A model generated the notes under the pieces. It saw only the letters and a list, made by a program, of their open reading frames with translations. It was not told where the DNA came from and made no database searches. This document shows positions 1 to 9,027 of a stretch of 64,000 bases of DNA, in pieces. Every line of letters begins with the position of its first letter. Positions within the stretch are counted from its first letter, which is position 1. Location: the NCBI RefSeq assembly GCF_009831235.1, contig NZ_WUUL01000003.1:248001-312000 (forward strand). The letters run 5' to 3'. The position numbers and the translations under genes were made by a program. Source of the stretch: Shimazuella alba (lineage in GTDB: Bacteria > Bacillota > Bacilli > Thermoactinomycetales > Thermoactinomycetaceae).

Positions 1-4
1 AACC

Positions 5-355
5 ATGCGCGAAATCTCCATGATACGAGAAATGAGCGAGGAACTCACACAGGAGATGGACATTCTTACTCAGATGGAAATGAATGCGCTCAAGGAGAAA
101 GAACATATTAGATTCCTTGGATTTGGATCTGGATACCAGCACAAGAAGAATAAGATTCGTCTCGCAGACATCTATGATGTTCATCCTCCTAAGCTCGTGA
201 TGAATAAGCTAGTAGCAGCAAGCAAGGGACCAAATCCCCACGTCATCTTTGCTTCTCGTGATGATATCGAAAAGGGCAGCTGCCGCGGAGAAAAGATTGG
301 TAGTGTAAGTGAGCTGATCCTTACACCAAAGCAGTCCATCTCCATCAAGCTGTAA
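5..355 (+). CDS. hypothetical protein, possibly 5' incomplete
   Basis: I do not recognise this 116-residue protein. The first ATG lies only four bases from the window edge, no ribosome binding site is visible and the frame is open upstream, so the true start may lie outside; ATGs at 23 and 32 are alternatives. The N-terminal half is highly charged and Met/Glu-rich (probably helical) and the C-terminal half has mixed beta-like character. There are no Cys pairs, signal peptide or membrane segment. Codon choice (AAG, GAC, CTC, ATC preferred) differs from the AT-rich genes nearby and matches the other GC-richer single genes in this window. A strong palindromic terminator follows at once. Confidence 0.6.
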   Translation: MREISMIREMSEELTQEMDILTQMEMNALKEKEHIRFLGFGSGYQHKKNKIRLADIYDVHPPKLVMNKLVAASKGPNPHVIFASRDDIEKGSCRGEKIGSVSELILTPKQSISIKL

Positions 356-365
356 AATGGACATA

Positions 366-395
366 CTCCCCTTGGGAAATATTTTCCAAGGGGAG
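366..395. terminator. bidirectional hairpin terminator between the 5-355 gene and dinB
   Basis: CTCCCCTTGG (366-375) pairs with CCAAGGGGAG (386-395), and the intervening AAATATTT can continue the stem, so nearly the whole 30 bases is palindromic. It lies between convergent genes. T-rich tracts flank both sides but neither is a perfect U-run. Confidence 0.7.
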
Positions 396-402
396 CACCA
401 CT

Positions 403-1458
403 TTATCTGTTTTCATCCTCCCAACTCAAGGACAATTGTTGGTAATGAGACCCATCTGTTTCCTCCATGAAGTTAGAAAAGCGAACAGATATCAAACGTA
501 TACCACTCGTATAGTCAAATGAATCAATCAAGTCATCTAATAGCACAAACCAATCGACTTCATCATAAGCAGTTCGTTGCTTGGAATGGGTTGTAAAATC
601 CGTATACCGGATTTTCAGAGACAACGTCCGGGGTTTTAAATTCTTCTTTTCTACTGCCTGTATACCTTCTTCCAATAATTCTTTTGCAAGAGAAGCAACA
701 TCATTTCGATCGTAAATATCTATTGGAAAAGTAGTTTCTCTACTTATGGAACGGACAGTTCGATCCATAACAATTTCCCGCTTGTCTTCTCCCCTCGCTC
801 GATCATAAAGATCGTACCCAAATTTGCCAAACATCTGGATCACTTCATCTCGCGATAAATTCCAAAAATCTTTCACCGTATAAATCTCTTTTTGCGCCAA
901 TTTCTCTTTTGATTTCTTCCCTATTCCATGAAGAGCTCCAATAGGTAAGTTTTCTAATATCGACAGTGCTTCCTCAGGACGAATAATAACCAATGCATCT
1001 GGTTTTCTAAGATCACTAGCTATTTTCGCTAATGATTTATTATACGAAAGACCAATACTGCAAGTAAGTCCAGTCTCTTGCTTGACCCGCTGTTTTAACT
1101 CTTTGGCAATCGGAACAGCATCTGCAAAATGGGAGACATCTAAATATGCCTCATCTAATCCAAGTGTTTCATATTGATCGCTATAATTGGTATATATTTC
1201 TCTTACCTCTGCTGACTTCTCCTTGTAACGTTCATACCGAACAGGAACAAATATCCCATGAGGGCATTTTCTTCTCGCCACTGCCCCCGGCATTGCAGAG
1301 TGAATGCCGAATGCCCTAGCTTCATAACTACAGGTAGAAACAACTCCTCTATTTTCTCTGCCACCAACAATCACTGGTTTTCCCCGCAGTTCTGGATTGT
1401 CTAATTGTTCTACACTCGCAAAAAATGCATCCAAATCCATATGTAATATCTTCCTCAC
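403..1458 (-). CDS. dinB: DNA polymerase IV (Y-family translesion polymerase)
   Basis: Y-family polymerase for lesion bypass and mutagenesis. The 351-residue form has the family N-terminus (ILHMDLDAFFASVEQ, with the catalytic Asp of MDLDAFFA), the GKPVIVGG segment, the YSDQYETLGLDEAYLDVS palm motif with the catalytic Asp-Glu pair, the ANDLRKP-type segment (here ASDLRKPDA), the helix-hairpin-helix region (LHGIGKKSKEKL) and the little-finger domain. A TTG at 1479 would lengthen it, but GTG at 1458 has GGGGG nine bases upstream and gives the usual N-terminus; ATG at 1440 is also possible. It is monocistronic and convergent with the upstream small gene. No LexA box (GAAC-N4-GTTC) is visible in its promoter region. 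Confidence 0.93.
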   Translation of the reverse strand: MRKILHMDLDAFFASVEQLDNPELRGKPVIVGGRENRGVVSTCSYEARAFGIHSAMPGAVARRKCPHGIFVPVRYERYKEKSAEVREIYTNYSDQYETLGLDEAYLDVSHFADAVPIAKELKQRVKQETGLTCSIGLSYNKSLAKIASDLRKPDALVIIRPEEALSILENLPIGALHGIGKKSKEKLAQKEIYTVKDFWNLSRDEVIQMFGKFGYDLYDRARGEDKREIVMDRTVRSISRETTFPIDIYDRNDVASLAKELLEEGIQAVEKKNLKPRTLSLKIRYTDFTTHSKQRTAYDEVDWFVLLDDLIDSFDYTSGIRLISVRFSNFMEETDGSHYQQLSLSWEDENR

Positions 1459-1570
1459 TGCGGTTGACCCCCATACCAAACATATATTTGCATTCTATTA
1501 TGATTATAGCATCACTATAAGTCAAAAAATCCTTGGCTTAGGATTGTCCCTTTTCTAAACATAAAAGAGA

Positions 1571-1599
1571 TTGTACACCTTTTACGAAGAAAATATGCT
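1571..1599 (+). promoter_or_regulatory. sigma-A-type promoter for the 1648 gene
   Basis: TTGTAC (1571-1576), a 17-base spacer, then TATGCT (1594-1599). This gives four matches in each hexamer with ideal spacing, about 45 bases before the likely start codon. Confidence 0.5.
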
Positions 1600-1647
1600 A
1601 CTATTTTTATAAATCCACTACCATTTCAAAAGAGAAAGGTGTCTGTC

Positions 1648-1944
1648 TTGTCTCAAGGATTGAGCTTTACCATGATCGGAACCCACCGAGTGGAAGCGGA
1701 AATAAATACAAAAAGCTTCGGTAAAGTATCCATCACAGTGAAAGGAAGAAACCCCATACAAAATAAAGGGGCTCATGTCATAATTAACGATGCTTGTTTT
1801 ATCAGAGTACAAGCATCCAGTAGCTATTGGCCACTTAGGCCTTATACTGGAACCGTAGTTGTTTCCCTCAAAAAGAATGGCAATCGCAATCCGATGGAGG
1901 TACTTGTCAACAACAAAAAAGTAGAGATTCCTTTCCTTTCGTAA
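1648..1944 (+). CDS. small hypothetical protein
   Basis: I do not recognise this protein of about 98 residues. A GTG at 1639 would lengthen it by three residues but overlaps the ribosome binding site; TTG at 1648 is preferred because AAAGG ends eight bases before it. The protein is basic, predicted mostly beta, without signal peptide or membrane helix, and ends PFLS. A well-spaced promoter lies upstream and codon use fits the native genes. The opposite-strand reading frame over the same bases has no ribosome binding site and is taken as a shadow. Confidence 0.55.
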   Translation: MSQGLSFTMIGTHRVEAEINTKSFGKVSITVKGRNPIQNKGAHVIINDACFIRVQASSSYWPLRPYTGTVVVSLKKNGNRNPMEVLVNNKKVEIPFLS

Positions 1945-2145
1945 TGGTTGGACGGCAAACAAGCTTTTCTCTAGTTTGTTTGCCCCAAATACACTTCTTC
2001 ACTTTAAAATACAAATGCACCTATAAGAAAAAACGAAGCTGTTTGAGAGTAAAAACCAGTTGGAGTAAGTGCTATTCTTGAAAAGTAGATTGCAGAAATA
2101 CATAAAATTGCTGGACAAGATGAAATAGGTATAAAAGAAAAATTA

Positions 2146-2184
2146 GTCCCACTATCATAAAATTTGAATTTATGATAGTGGGAC
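2146..2184 (-). terminator. rho-independent terminator of the tandem-HTH gene
   Basis: A 16-bp perfect stem: GTCCCACTATCATAAA (2146-2161) with its complement at 2169-2184, loop of 7. On the minus strand it is followed by a T-rich tail (TAATTTTTC), so it terminates the 2205-2780 gene. Confidence 0.85.
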
Positions 2185-2204
2185 GCTTATTCTTAGGAAG
2201 ACAC

Positions 2205-2780
2205 TTAAGATTTACAGAGAAGCCTATTGACAGTGGTATCTAGGGCATCTACGAGTGCCATAAACTGATCTACAGTCACACTTATGTCTTTTTTAGACTC
2301 GATCATGGAGATACGCGAAGTTACCATTGGCAATCCTCTCTTTCGAACCGCTTCTGCCAATTGACCTTGTGTCCAACCTCGCTCCAATCGGCGTTGACGA
2401 AGATTGGGACCAAAGTAAGTGTTAATGTCATTTGGTTTAGGAAAATCTATATCGGTTATTCCAGAGCCCTTTGGAAGAACAGCTGTGATGTTCTTATGTT
2501 CTGTGAGAAACCACTCAGGATATACTTGAAGAACATGGGAACATCCCACAAGTAGGTCTATATTTACACTCAAAAAAGATAAAACATTACCCTTTGTCGT
2601 GACGGGTTTACCCCGTTCCAGATAGGAAAGAGTAGTATGAGTAGTTGTAAGACCCAATTTCCTAAGTGACTCTTCCAAATTTACTTGAGTCATCTTTCTG
2701 TGCAACCTGAGTGGAAGAAGGTTTCTACCAAACAACCGAGAAACTTTCGTATCAGACTCTGTACGAGGAACTCTGGGCAT
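2205..2780 (-). CDS. tandem helix-turn-helix (XRE-type) regulator
   Basis: 191-residue protein with two Cro/C1-type HTH domains. The first spans roughly residues 18-60 (FGRNLLPLRLHRKMTQVNLE onward, then TLSYLERG); the second spans about 122-185 (LRQRRLERGWTQGQLAEAVR, then SRISMIES and VTVDQFMALVDALD). The second domain resembles the first HTH of the protein at 54314-54877 (both have GWTQGQLA and GLPM), so the two are paralogues of a double-HTH family. There is no ligand or protease domain, so it is probably a DNA-binding repressor of unknown target. It is monocistronic, with a strong terminator downstream and SD-like GGAGAAGAG before ATG 2780. A shorter overlapping frame at 2690-2881 is a shadow. 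Confidence 0.8.
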   Translation of the reverse strand: MPRVPRTESDTKVSRLFGRNLLPLRLHRKMTQVNLEESLRKLGLTTTHTTLSYLERGKPVTTKGNVLSFLSVNIDLLVGCSHVLQVYPEWFLTEHKNITAVLPKGSGITDIDFPKPNDINTYFGPNLRQRRLERGWTQGQLAEAVRKRGLPMVTSRISMIESKKDISVTVDQFMALVDALDTTVNRLLCKS

Positions 2781-2784
2781 CTCT

Positions 2785-3369
2785 TCTCCTCTAAGAATAA
2801 ACGAATATTACCGAGTTGATTATACAAAAAAAGTATAGATTTGAGAACAACGCAAAAGAGCCACCAAACGACGGCTCTCACAATCCTATGTTCATGTATT
2901 TTTAGAACATGTGCATTTATTTTGTCATGCTAGCAAAACCAGCTAACTCGATTATTCCCAGTGTTAACTGGTTTTTTATTTGATGGCAACAACACCGCCT
3001 TTTTTAATCTTCGTCGAAAACTCCACCGATGTTTGTTGATCCAAAAGAAGAACAGCTATCTGCCATTTACTGCACTCTATGATAAAGAACTTATTCGTTC
3101 GAAGAAAAGCATCAAAAGCCGAAGCCAATTGTAGATAGCCAAATGAGTAAAGAATGTCTTATCCTATTTTTGAATACAGCATTTCAAAATACAGGCAAAT
3201 AAGAATCTTCTCAACTATGTTACTGGAGAAAAAGTTGTAGTTTATTATCATCTGGAAAACCCTGATAAAGTTATTTCTTCTTCTTTAGAAGCTAGTAGCA
3301 TTCGTTATTTTTTAGTTAGGTGTTTTATTGTAGTCTGCGTAATATTTGTCTTTTTTTACGGATGACTTA
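2785..3369. other. gene-poor stretch with a terminator-like hairpin and decayed coding sequence
   Basis: No intact gene is seen. AAAACCAG (2935-2942) and CTGGTTTT (2968-2975), followed by six T, form a plus-strand terminator without an obvious gene in front. Between about 3200 and 3310 one plus frame reads as ordinary protein without stops (TGEKVVVYYHLENPDK), but it has no start and the frame is closed upstream. It is probably a remnant that I cannot assign. Confidence 0.4.
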
Positions 3370-3374
3370 GGTTT

Positions 3375-3657
3375 TCTTATATCTTTGTGAGCGGGAAAAC
3401 CCCAAGCTTCAGCGGTGGGGATGAAAGCGAACGTTGGGCAAGGGAGAGGTGTTTTTACCCCTCTCATAAGCATGACATTTTTTGGAAAAAGATCTTTGCA
3501 AACATCCATCCGCATACCGTGCGCAGGCGATAACCAAGCTGCTTAAATGATTCATGGAACATTTAAACCGTGGGCTCACGGGGTTAGCTTGGTAATGAAG
3601 TGGTCATGAGACTACCGTCCCAAGAATCCCCTGCATTCATGCGTGGGGATTGGTCAA
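3375..3657 (+). mobile_element. IS200/IS605-type remnant (ends without transposase)
   Basis: Two subterminal hairpins typical of IS200/IS605 elements bracket a 280-base stretch with no tnpA or tnpB. CCCCA (3400-3404) pairs with TGGGG (3416-3420) around CTTCAGC, and ATCCCC-GCAT / ATGC-GGGGAT occupies 3626-3650. The segment before the right hairpin (ACGGGGTTAGCTTGGTAATG, then GAGACTACCGTCCCAAGAAT) resembles the structured right-end region after TnpB genes, where the omega (re)RNA is encoded. TCAA just after the hairpin fits a right-end cleavage site. A 67-codon minus frame at 3312-3515 over the left end is a known kind of spurious ORF in these elements and is not called. The family assignment rests on recall of such ends. 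Confidence 0.5.
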
Positions 3658-3707
3658 GAAAACCTATAAAGAATAAATCCAGCATAAACTGAATCATTGA
3701 GTAAATT

Positions 3708-3734
3708 AAAACCTAGCCTAATAGCCTAGGTTTT
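3708..3734 (+). terminator. terminator-like hairpin
   Basis: AAAACCTAG (3708-3716) pairs with CTAGGTTTT (3726-3734), loop of 9. There is no clear upstream gene; it lies just after the IS200/IS605 remnant. Confidence 0.4.
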
Positions 3735-3785
3735 GCTCACGAGGAATATAATCGTTGTGTAATTTCTTCCTACCTGTATAAAAAA

Positions 3786-3814
3786 CAGACCGATTTGAAA
3801 TAAATATCGGTCTG
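3786..3814 (-). terminator. terminator downstream of fmt
   Basis: CAGACCGAT (3786-3794) and ATCGGTCTG (3806-3814) form a 9-bp stem with an 11-base loop. On the minus strand it is followed by TTTTTATAC. It is the first good terminator after the priA-def-fmt run. Confidence 0.65.
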
Positions 3815-3931
3815 TTCTCCATTTGTTGGTCCATTAGGGTTCGTCGTTCAGTTGCTGGTTCTAGGATCTCATATCATAATGCTTAAAAGTGACTACTTGT
3901 ATAATTAGTAGCCGTTTGGAGGAGTATGTAC

Positions 3932-4882
3932 TCATACTTCCTCTTTATTGATCCCAAAGACTTCCCCAATAATCATTTGACGACCTCGAATAAAATCACT
4001 TGCTTCCAAACGCTTTTTCCCTGCTGGTTGAACATCTGTCAACCGAAGCGAGCCCGAACCTGTAGCAACTACTATACCTTCTGGTGTCATCTCCCAAACT
4101 TCACCAGGTTTTTTTGCTTCAGGTCCATCTTCTGTTAATTCTGCCCACCATATTTTAAAAGGTTGTCCATTCCAATAGGTAAATGCTACTGGCCATGGAT
4201 GCATGCCTCGAATTTGGTTGCGTATTTCTTCTGCTGATCTGCTCCAATCTATCTCCTCTTGCTCTCTTTTGATATTAGGTGCATAAGTTGCTTGCGTTTC
4301 ATCTTGTGGTACAGGGGTTATTTTTCCTTGCAGGAGGGCAGGCAATGTCTCTTTCACTAAATCTGCTCCTACATGGGATAATTTTTCAAATAAGCTCCCA
4401 ACATGGTCGTCATCTGTAATAGGAATACTGCGGCTATTGATCATATCTCCTGCATCTAGCGCTTCCACCATGTACATAATGGTAACCCCAGTCTCTTTTT
4501 CACCATCGATGAGAGCTTGATGAATTGGTGCACCTCCTCGATATTTTGGCAGGAGAGAAGCATGTACATTAATACAACCAAACTTTGGGATGTCTAAGAT
4601 TTCTTTTGGTAAAATTTGTCCAAAGGCAGCGGTCACAATCAGATCTGGCTGCAAAGATTTTACATAATCAATCCCTTCCGCTAGTCTTATCTTTTCAGGC
4701 TGATATACAGGCAACTCATATTCCATTGCAACTTCTTTCACTGGTGGAGGCGTAAGGATTCTCTTTCTCCCTACAGGTCGATCCGGCTGTGTAATAACAG
4801 AGACGATCTCATAACCTTCTTCGATTAGAGTTAACAAAGAAGGCACCGCAAAAGTTGGGGTGCCCATAAAAATTACTTTCAT
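3932..4882 (-). CDS. fmt: methionyl-tRNA formyltransferase
   Basis: Formylates Met-tRNA(fMet) with 10-formyltetrahydrofolate for translation initiation. The 316-residue length is normal. The Rossmann N-terminus (MKVIFMGTPTFAVPSL) is followed by the catalytic set N105, H107 and D144 in INVHASLLPKYRGGAPI and the EALDAGDM segment, then the OB-like C-terminal domain (WAELTEDG, GSLRLTDVQPAGKK). Its ATG overlaps the def stop codon by 4 bases (ATGA), so translation is coupled to peptide deformylase, the enzyme that removes the formyl group. It is last in the run; rsmB, which follows in Bacillus, is absent here and the IS200/IS605 remnant lies beyond. Confidence 0.97.
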   Translation of the reverse strand: MKVIFMGTPTFAVPSLLTLIEEGYEIVSVITQPDRPVGRKRILTPPPVKEVAMEYELPVYQPEKIRLAEGIDYVKSLQPDLIVTAAFGQILPKEILDIPKFGCINVHASLLPKYRGGAPIHQALIDGEKETGVTIMYMVEALDAGDMINSRSIPITDDDHVGSLFEKLSHVGADLVKETLPALLQGKITPVPQDETQATYAPNIKREQEEIDWSRSAEEIRNQIRGMHPWPVAFTYWNGQPFKIWWAELTEDGPEAKKPGEVWEMTPEGIVVATGSGSLRLTDVQPAGKKRLEASDFIRGRQMIIGEVFGINKEEV

Positions 4883-5352
4883 TGATCTGCTTCCTCCTCT
4901 GGTCGAAACACGTTCTCTGCAATATCGATAAAAAGCACACCATTTAAGTGGTCGATTTCATGCTGGAATGCGCGAGCTAAAAATTCTTCTGCTTCTATTT
5001 CGATTGGATTACCATCCCGATCCTGTCCCTTTACCCGGATGAAATTTGCCCGTTTTACATATCCCAACACACCAGGGATACTGAGGCAGCCTTCTGGCGG
5101 CTCTGTTTGTTCTCCTGATTTCTCAATAATTTCTGGGTTTACCATCTCGATCAGTTGGTCTCCCACATCTACAACTAAGACTCGTTTCCCAATCCCTACC
5201 TGCGGTGCAGCTAAACCAACGCCGTGGGCATCGTACATCGTTTCTGCCATATCATCAAGCAATTTCCCAAGTCTGTCATTGAACTTCGTTACTTCTCTGG
5301 CTCTCTCCCTAAGAATGGGATCGGGATATTTCACGATGTTGCGTATGGACAT
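4879..5352 (-). CDS. def: peptide deformylase
   Basis: Removes the N-formyl group from nascent proteins; cytoplasmic metalloenzyme. All three family motifs are present in the 157-residue protein: GVGLAAPQ (44-51), EGCLS (87-91, metal ligand C89) and HEIDH (131-135, two His ligands plus catalytic Glu). The short length fits the type 1 deformylases. The start lies inside the 3' end of priA (44-base overlap) and the stop overlaps the fmt start by 4 bases, so the three genes are tightly packed. Confidence 0.97.
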   Translation of the reverse strand: MSIRNIVKYPDPILRERAREVTKFNDRLGKLLDDMAETMYDAHGVGLAAPQVGIGKRVLVVDVGDQLIEMVNPEIIEKSGEQTEPPEGCLSIPGVLGYVKRANFIRVKGQDRDGNPIEIEAEEFLARAFQHEIDHLNGVLFIDIAENVFRPEEEADQ

Positions 5353-7756
5353 TTGCGCTCACTCCTATCTCACCATCACGATCTATTTGTATGCGTAACT
5401 CTTTGTCTTTGGGCCACTCTTCAATGGTTCTCCATTTGGATTGTATCTCACGAATGACCTCAAAATCATGTGTATATTTCACCATTACTTGAATTCGATA
5501 GCGATCTTTGATTTTGGATACAGAAGGGGCTACTGGTCCTAATACTTCGTATCCATTATTCCCTTTCAGCAGATTTGCAATTTCTACGGCCCGTTTCATT
5601 GCAAGTACTCGATCGGTATGACTGATCGTAATCGTAAATAACCCGCAAAACGGAGGGTAATGATGTTGTTTTCGCAATAATAGTTCCTTGCGATAAAAAG
5701 TTTCCGATTCGTGGTTTGCTACCATTTGAATACTGTAGTGATCTTCTTGGTATGTCTGGATGATAACTTTCCCTGGCTGCTCATGCCTGCCTGCACGCCC
5801 GCTCACTTGGGTCAACAACTGATATGTTCGCTCAACCGAACGAAAGTCCGGAAGATGAAGCATGCTATCTGCTGCAATAACGCCAACTAAAGTAACCTTG
5901 GGGAAATCAAGGCCTTTGGCGATCATTTGTGTCCCAAGTAAAATATCTGCTTCTCCTTCACCAAACGAACGCAATAGACGTTCATGGGAGCCTTTCTTAC
6001 TCGTCGTATCCATATCCATCCGAATCACTCGAATTCCCGGAAAGTGCTTCCCTAACTCTTCTTCCACTTTTTGTGTTCCTGTACCAAAATGCCGTATATG
6101 TTCACTTTGGCAATTCGGACAGCTAGTTGGCACGTTTTCGGTATATCCACAATAATGACAACGAACCGTTCGATTTGTATGATGATAAGTTAAGGCAATA
6201 TCACAGTGTTCACAGTTAGCAACCTCTCCACAAGATCGACAGAGAACAAAAGTAGCATAACCCCTGCGATTTAAAAACAATACTACTTGTTCTCCACGTG
6301 AAATCGTTTCTTGGATGGATGTCGTTAAGTCTTTACTAAACATCGTCCGATTGCCTGATTTGAGTTCTTCACGCATGTCTACCGTTTTTATGGTAGGAAA
6401 AGGTCTGCCTTGGACACGTTCTTGCAAGGTAACCCAAGAGTATACATTTGTCCGTGCATGAAAGTAACTTTCTAATGAAGGAGTTGCTGAACCCAAAACG
6501 ACAGCTGCTTGATGAAATTGAGCTCTCCATCTAGCAATTTCTCTGGCGTGATACCGAGGGCTCTCTTCTTGTTTATAAGAAGATTCATGCTCTTCATCAA
6601 TGATAATTAATCCGAGATTCGTAAAGGGGGCAAAAATAGCTGATCTAGCCCCAATGGCTACTTGTACTTCTCCTCGACGAATCTTTCGCCACTCATCATA
6701 CCTTTCTCCAGCAGACAATCTGCTGTGAAGTACAGCTACTTTGTCTCCAAATCTCCCTTTAAACCGATCAACCATTTGTGGAGTGAGCGAGATTTCTGGC
6801 ACTAATACAATCGCTTCTTTCTCTTTATTTAAAACTTCTTCGATGGATTGAAGATAAATTTCTGTCTTCCCACTACCTGTCACACCATGCAACAAAATGG
6901 TTTCATAATGTTCTTCTTTTATCGGTTTTGTGATGGTTTCATATGCTTTTTGTTGTTCCTCCGTCAATGCCAAGGGAACAGAAGGCACAAAAGATGCATT
7001 TCGATAGGGATCTCGGTATTGCTCCCTTTCTTCGATCCGTACCATTCCTCGCTCTTCCAATGCCTTTACTGTTTGTCTATTTGCCCCTGTAGCAGCTAAT
7101 AGCGTTGGCAATGGGATCTCTTTTAAATCGTTAAGAAGATACTGCATCACTTCGTGTTGTTTTTTTGCTCGCGCAGGGATCATACGTATGTCTACTTGAT
7201 CGATCAACCGAACCCAAGAAATTCGTTCTTTGGTTACTCGATCCCCTACATGTTCCTCCACCAACACAGATTGATTTTGAATTAATTTCCGCAAAACAGC
7301 TCTTCCAACTAGCTGCTCTGCTTCTTCATAACTACAAGATGACTTCTTTTCCAGCAGCTGCTGCAACCCTTCTGCTGCTCCATCAAAAGGAATAGCTTTT
7401 GATCCTAAGTGAATCTTCTTTTGATATTTCCCTTTTAAAACAGCCGGGATCATCGATTGGAATGCAGTTATGGTATGACAAAAATATTCTTCTGCCATCG
7501 CTTGGCCGAGTTGAAGTAGTTCTTGTGTCAATGGTGGCAGGATGTCTTTCACATCGAGTATGTTTTTGAGTTTTTGAGCAGAGGAGGATAGGCTTATGCC
7601 AACGACATAGCCAAGAATTTTCCTAGGTCCAAAAGGTACTTCTACACGGCTGCCTAACTGCACCTCCCCAATCAGTTCTTCTGGGACAAGATAATCGAAT
7701 GGTCGATCTGTCCCTTTACTTGGAACATCTACCACTACTTTTGCTACTTGAATCAT
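5309..7756 (-). CDS. priA: primosomal replication restart helicase PriA
   Basis: 3'-5' superfamily 2 helicase that reloads the replisome at stalled forks. It has an N-terminal 3' DNA-binding domain (about 1-110), helicase motif I GVTGSGKTEIY, motif II DEEH, a zinc-binding region with four CxxC pairs (CRSC, CEHC, CHYC, CPNC), then motifs V and VI (TQMIAKGLDFP, QVSGRAGR). The start is ATG 7756, giving 815 residues beginning MIQVAKVVVDVPSKG. It overlaps the coaBC stop by 4 bases (ATGA); an ATG 18 bases upstream has no support. The last residues (VHTQHREISRSHS) lie in the overlap with def and extend past the usual end after RIQID, so the C-terminus may be slightly lengthened. Confidence 0.96.
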   Translation of the reverse strand: MIQVAKVVVDVPSKGTDRPFDYLVPEELIGEVQLGSRVEVPFGPRKILGYVVGISLSSSAQKLKNILDVKDILPPLTQELLQLGQAMAEEYFCHTITAFQSMIPAVLKGKYQKKIHLGSKAIPFDGAAEGLQQLLEKKSSCSYEEAEQLVGRAVLRKLIQNQSVLVEEHVGDRVTKERISWVRLIDQVDIRMIPARAKKQHEVMQYLLNDLKEIPLPTLLAATGANRQTVKALEERGMVRIEEREQYRDPYRNASFVPSVPLALTEEQQKAYETITKPIKEEHYETILLHGVTGSGKTEIYLQSIEEVLNKEKEAIVLVPEISLTPQMVDRFKGRFGDKVAVLHSRLSAGERYDEWRKIRRGEVQVAIGARSAIFAPFTNLGLIIIDEEHESSYKQEESPRYHAREIARWRAQFHQAAVVLGSATPSLESYFHARTNVYSWVTLQERVQGRPFPTIKTVDMREELKSGNRTMFSKDLTTSIQETISRGEQVVLFLNRRGYATFVLCRSCGEVANCEHCDIALTYHHTNRTVRCHYCGYTENVPTSCPNCQSEHIRHFGTGTQKVEEELGKHFPGIRVIRMDMDTTSKKGSHERLLRSFGEGEADILLGTQMIAKGLDFPKVTLVGVIAADSMLHLPDFRSVERTYQLLTQVSGRAGRHEQPGKVIIQTYQEDHYSIQMVANHESETFYRKELLLRKQHHYPPFCGLFTITISHTDRVLAMKRAVEIANLLKGNNGYEVLGPVAPSVSKIKDRYRIQVMVKYTHDFEVIREIQSKWRTIEEWPKDKELRIQIDRDGEIGVSANVHTQHREISRSHS

Positions 7757-8943
7757 AGCTGTTCTCCAACCCATTTGATCAGTTTCTCAGCTAAGGTCCG
7801 CTTTGGCATGACGGGATAGGCTGAAATCAATCCATCTTTTCCATATACACTCACTGCATTTGTATCAATGGAAAATCCCGCACCTTCTTGGAGTACATTG
7901 TTAGCAACAATAAAATCCATATTTTTCTTCTCCAACTTCTCCCTTGCATATCGTTCTATATTTTCTGTTTCAGCAGCAAACCCAATCAATAGTTGACCGG
8001 CTCGTTTTCGTTTGCCTACTTCATATGCTATATCGGGATTTTTTATCAGTTCTATCTCCCAGTTGTCGGAATGTTTTTTGCGTTTTTGTGATAATACTTC
8101 TTTTGGTCTGTAATCAGATACAGCTGCTGCTTTCATTACAATATCTACATTATCGATATGAGAAAGTACTGCATCATACATTTCTTGTGCACTTTTGACC
8201 TGGATTATTTCTGCTCCATTTGGGGGAGTTAACGAAACAGGACCGCTTACCAATATGACCTTTGCCCCTGCTGACAGAGCAGCAGATGCAAGTGCATACC
8301 CCATTTTTCCTGAAGAATGATTAGACAAATAGCGAACTGGATCAATCGCTTCTATGGTCGGTCCTGCTGTGATTAAAACTGTTTTTCCTGACAAGAGGTG
8401 TTTATGCGCAAAAAAAGATTGTACCCATGTAACAATATCTTCTGGTTCTGCCAATCGACCTTTGCCAACATATCCACAGGCCAGTTGCCCTTCCCCTGGT
8501 TCGATATATTGAACACCCTGCGATGCTAATTTCTTCATATTTTCTTGTACTATTGCATTTTGATACATATGCACATTCATCGCAGGAGCAAGAACAATCG
8601 GGGCTTCTGTTGCCAAAATAGCGGTAGACAGCATATCATCAGCTAAACCATTTGCCATTTTTCCGATTATATTAGCAGTTGCTGGAGCAACCAAAACCAA
8701 GTCAGCGTGATCAGCCAAATCAATATGCATTACACGAGATGGATCACGTTCATCAAAGGTGTCAATCGCTACAGGGTTACGAGTAAGGGTCTGTAGAGTG
8801 AGTGGGGTGATGAACTCTGTAGCTGCTTTCGTCATGATGGTACGTACATCCATCCCAAGCTGAGTTAGTTTGCTTGCAATCGTAGCTGATTTGTATGCTG
8901 CGATCCCTCCAGTGATACCCAGTAAGATCCGTTTTTTCTCCAT
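7753..8943 (-). CDS. coaBC: bifunctional phosphopantothenoylcysteine decarboxylase / phosphopantothenate-cysteine ligase
   Basis: Catalyses two successive steps of coenzyme A synthesis. The 396-residue protein has an N-terminal flavin-dependent CoaC domain (about 1-190; ILLGITGGIAAYKS, IGKMANGLADDMLS, APAMNVHMY, then LACGYVGKGR with the catalytic Cys) and a C-terminal CoaB domain (about 191-396; ITAGPTIEAIDPVRYLSNHS, SGKMG, AAVSDYRP, FAAETE). Length and order match the fused enzyme. It follows rpoZ after a hairpin terminator and is coupled to priA by a 4-base overlap. Confidence 0.96.
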   Translation of the reverse strand: MEKKRILLGITGGIAAYKSATIASKLTQLGMDVRTIMTKAATEFITPLTLQTLTRNPVAIDTFDERDPSRVMHIDLADHADLVLVAPATANIIGKMANGLADDMLSTAILATEAPIVLAPAMNVHMYQNAIVQENMKKLASQGVQYIEPGEGQLACGYVGKGRLAEPEDIVTWVQSFFAHKHLLSGKTVLITAGPTIEAIDPVRYLSNHSSGKMGYALASAALSAGAKVILVSGPVSLTPPNGAEIIQVKSAQEMYDAVLSHIDNVDIVMKAAAVSDYRPKEVLSQKRKKHSDNWEIELIKNPDIAYEVGKRKRAGQLLIGFAAETENIERYAREKLEKKNMDFIVANNVLQEGAGFSIDTNAVSVYGKDGLISAYPVMPKRTLAEKLIKWVGEQL

Positions 8944-9027
8944 CTCTATCCCTCACTAAAGAAGACTTTCATGTGTTTTGCTGTATATTTTAATACCATA
9001 AAAACTTTTCTCATCTAGTAAAAAAAT

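Noticed and set aside
1459-1640. LexA box before dinB
   Set aside because: No GAAC-N4-GTTC sequence in the upstream region.
1618-1962. 114-codon minus-strand frame opposite the 1648 gene
   Set aside because: No ribosome site and unlikely composition; the plus strand has promoter, ribosome site and a coherent protein.
3312-3515. 67-codon minus-strand frame (MRMDVCKDLF...)
   Set aside because: It lies over the left hairpin of the IS200/IS605 remnant, has no ribosome site, and is the kind of spurious frame often annotated in such ends.
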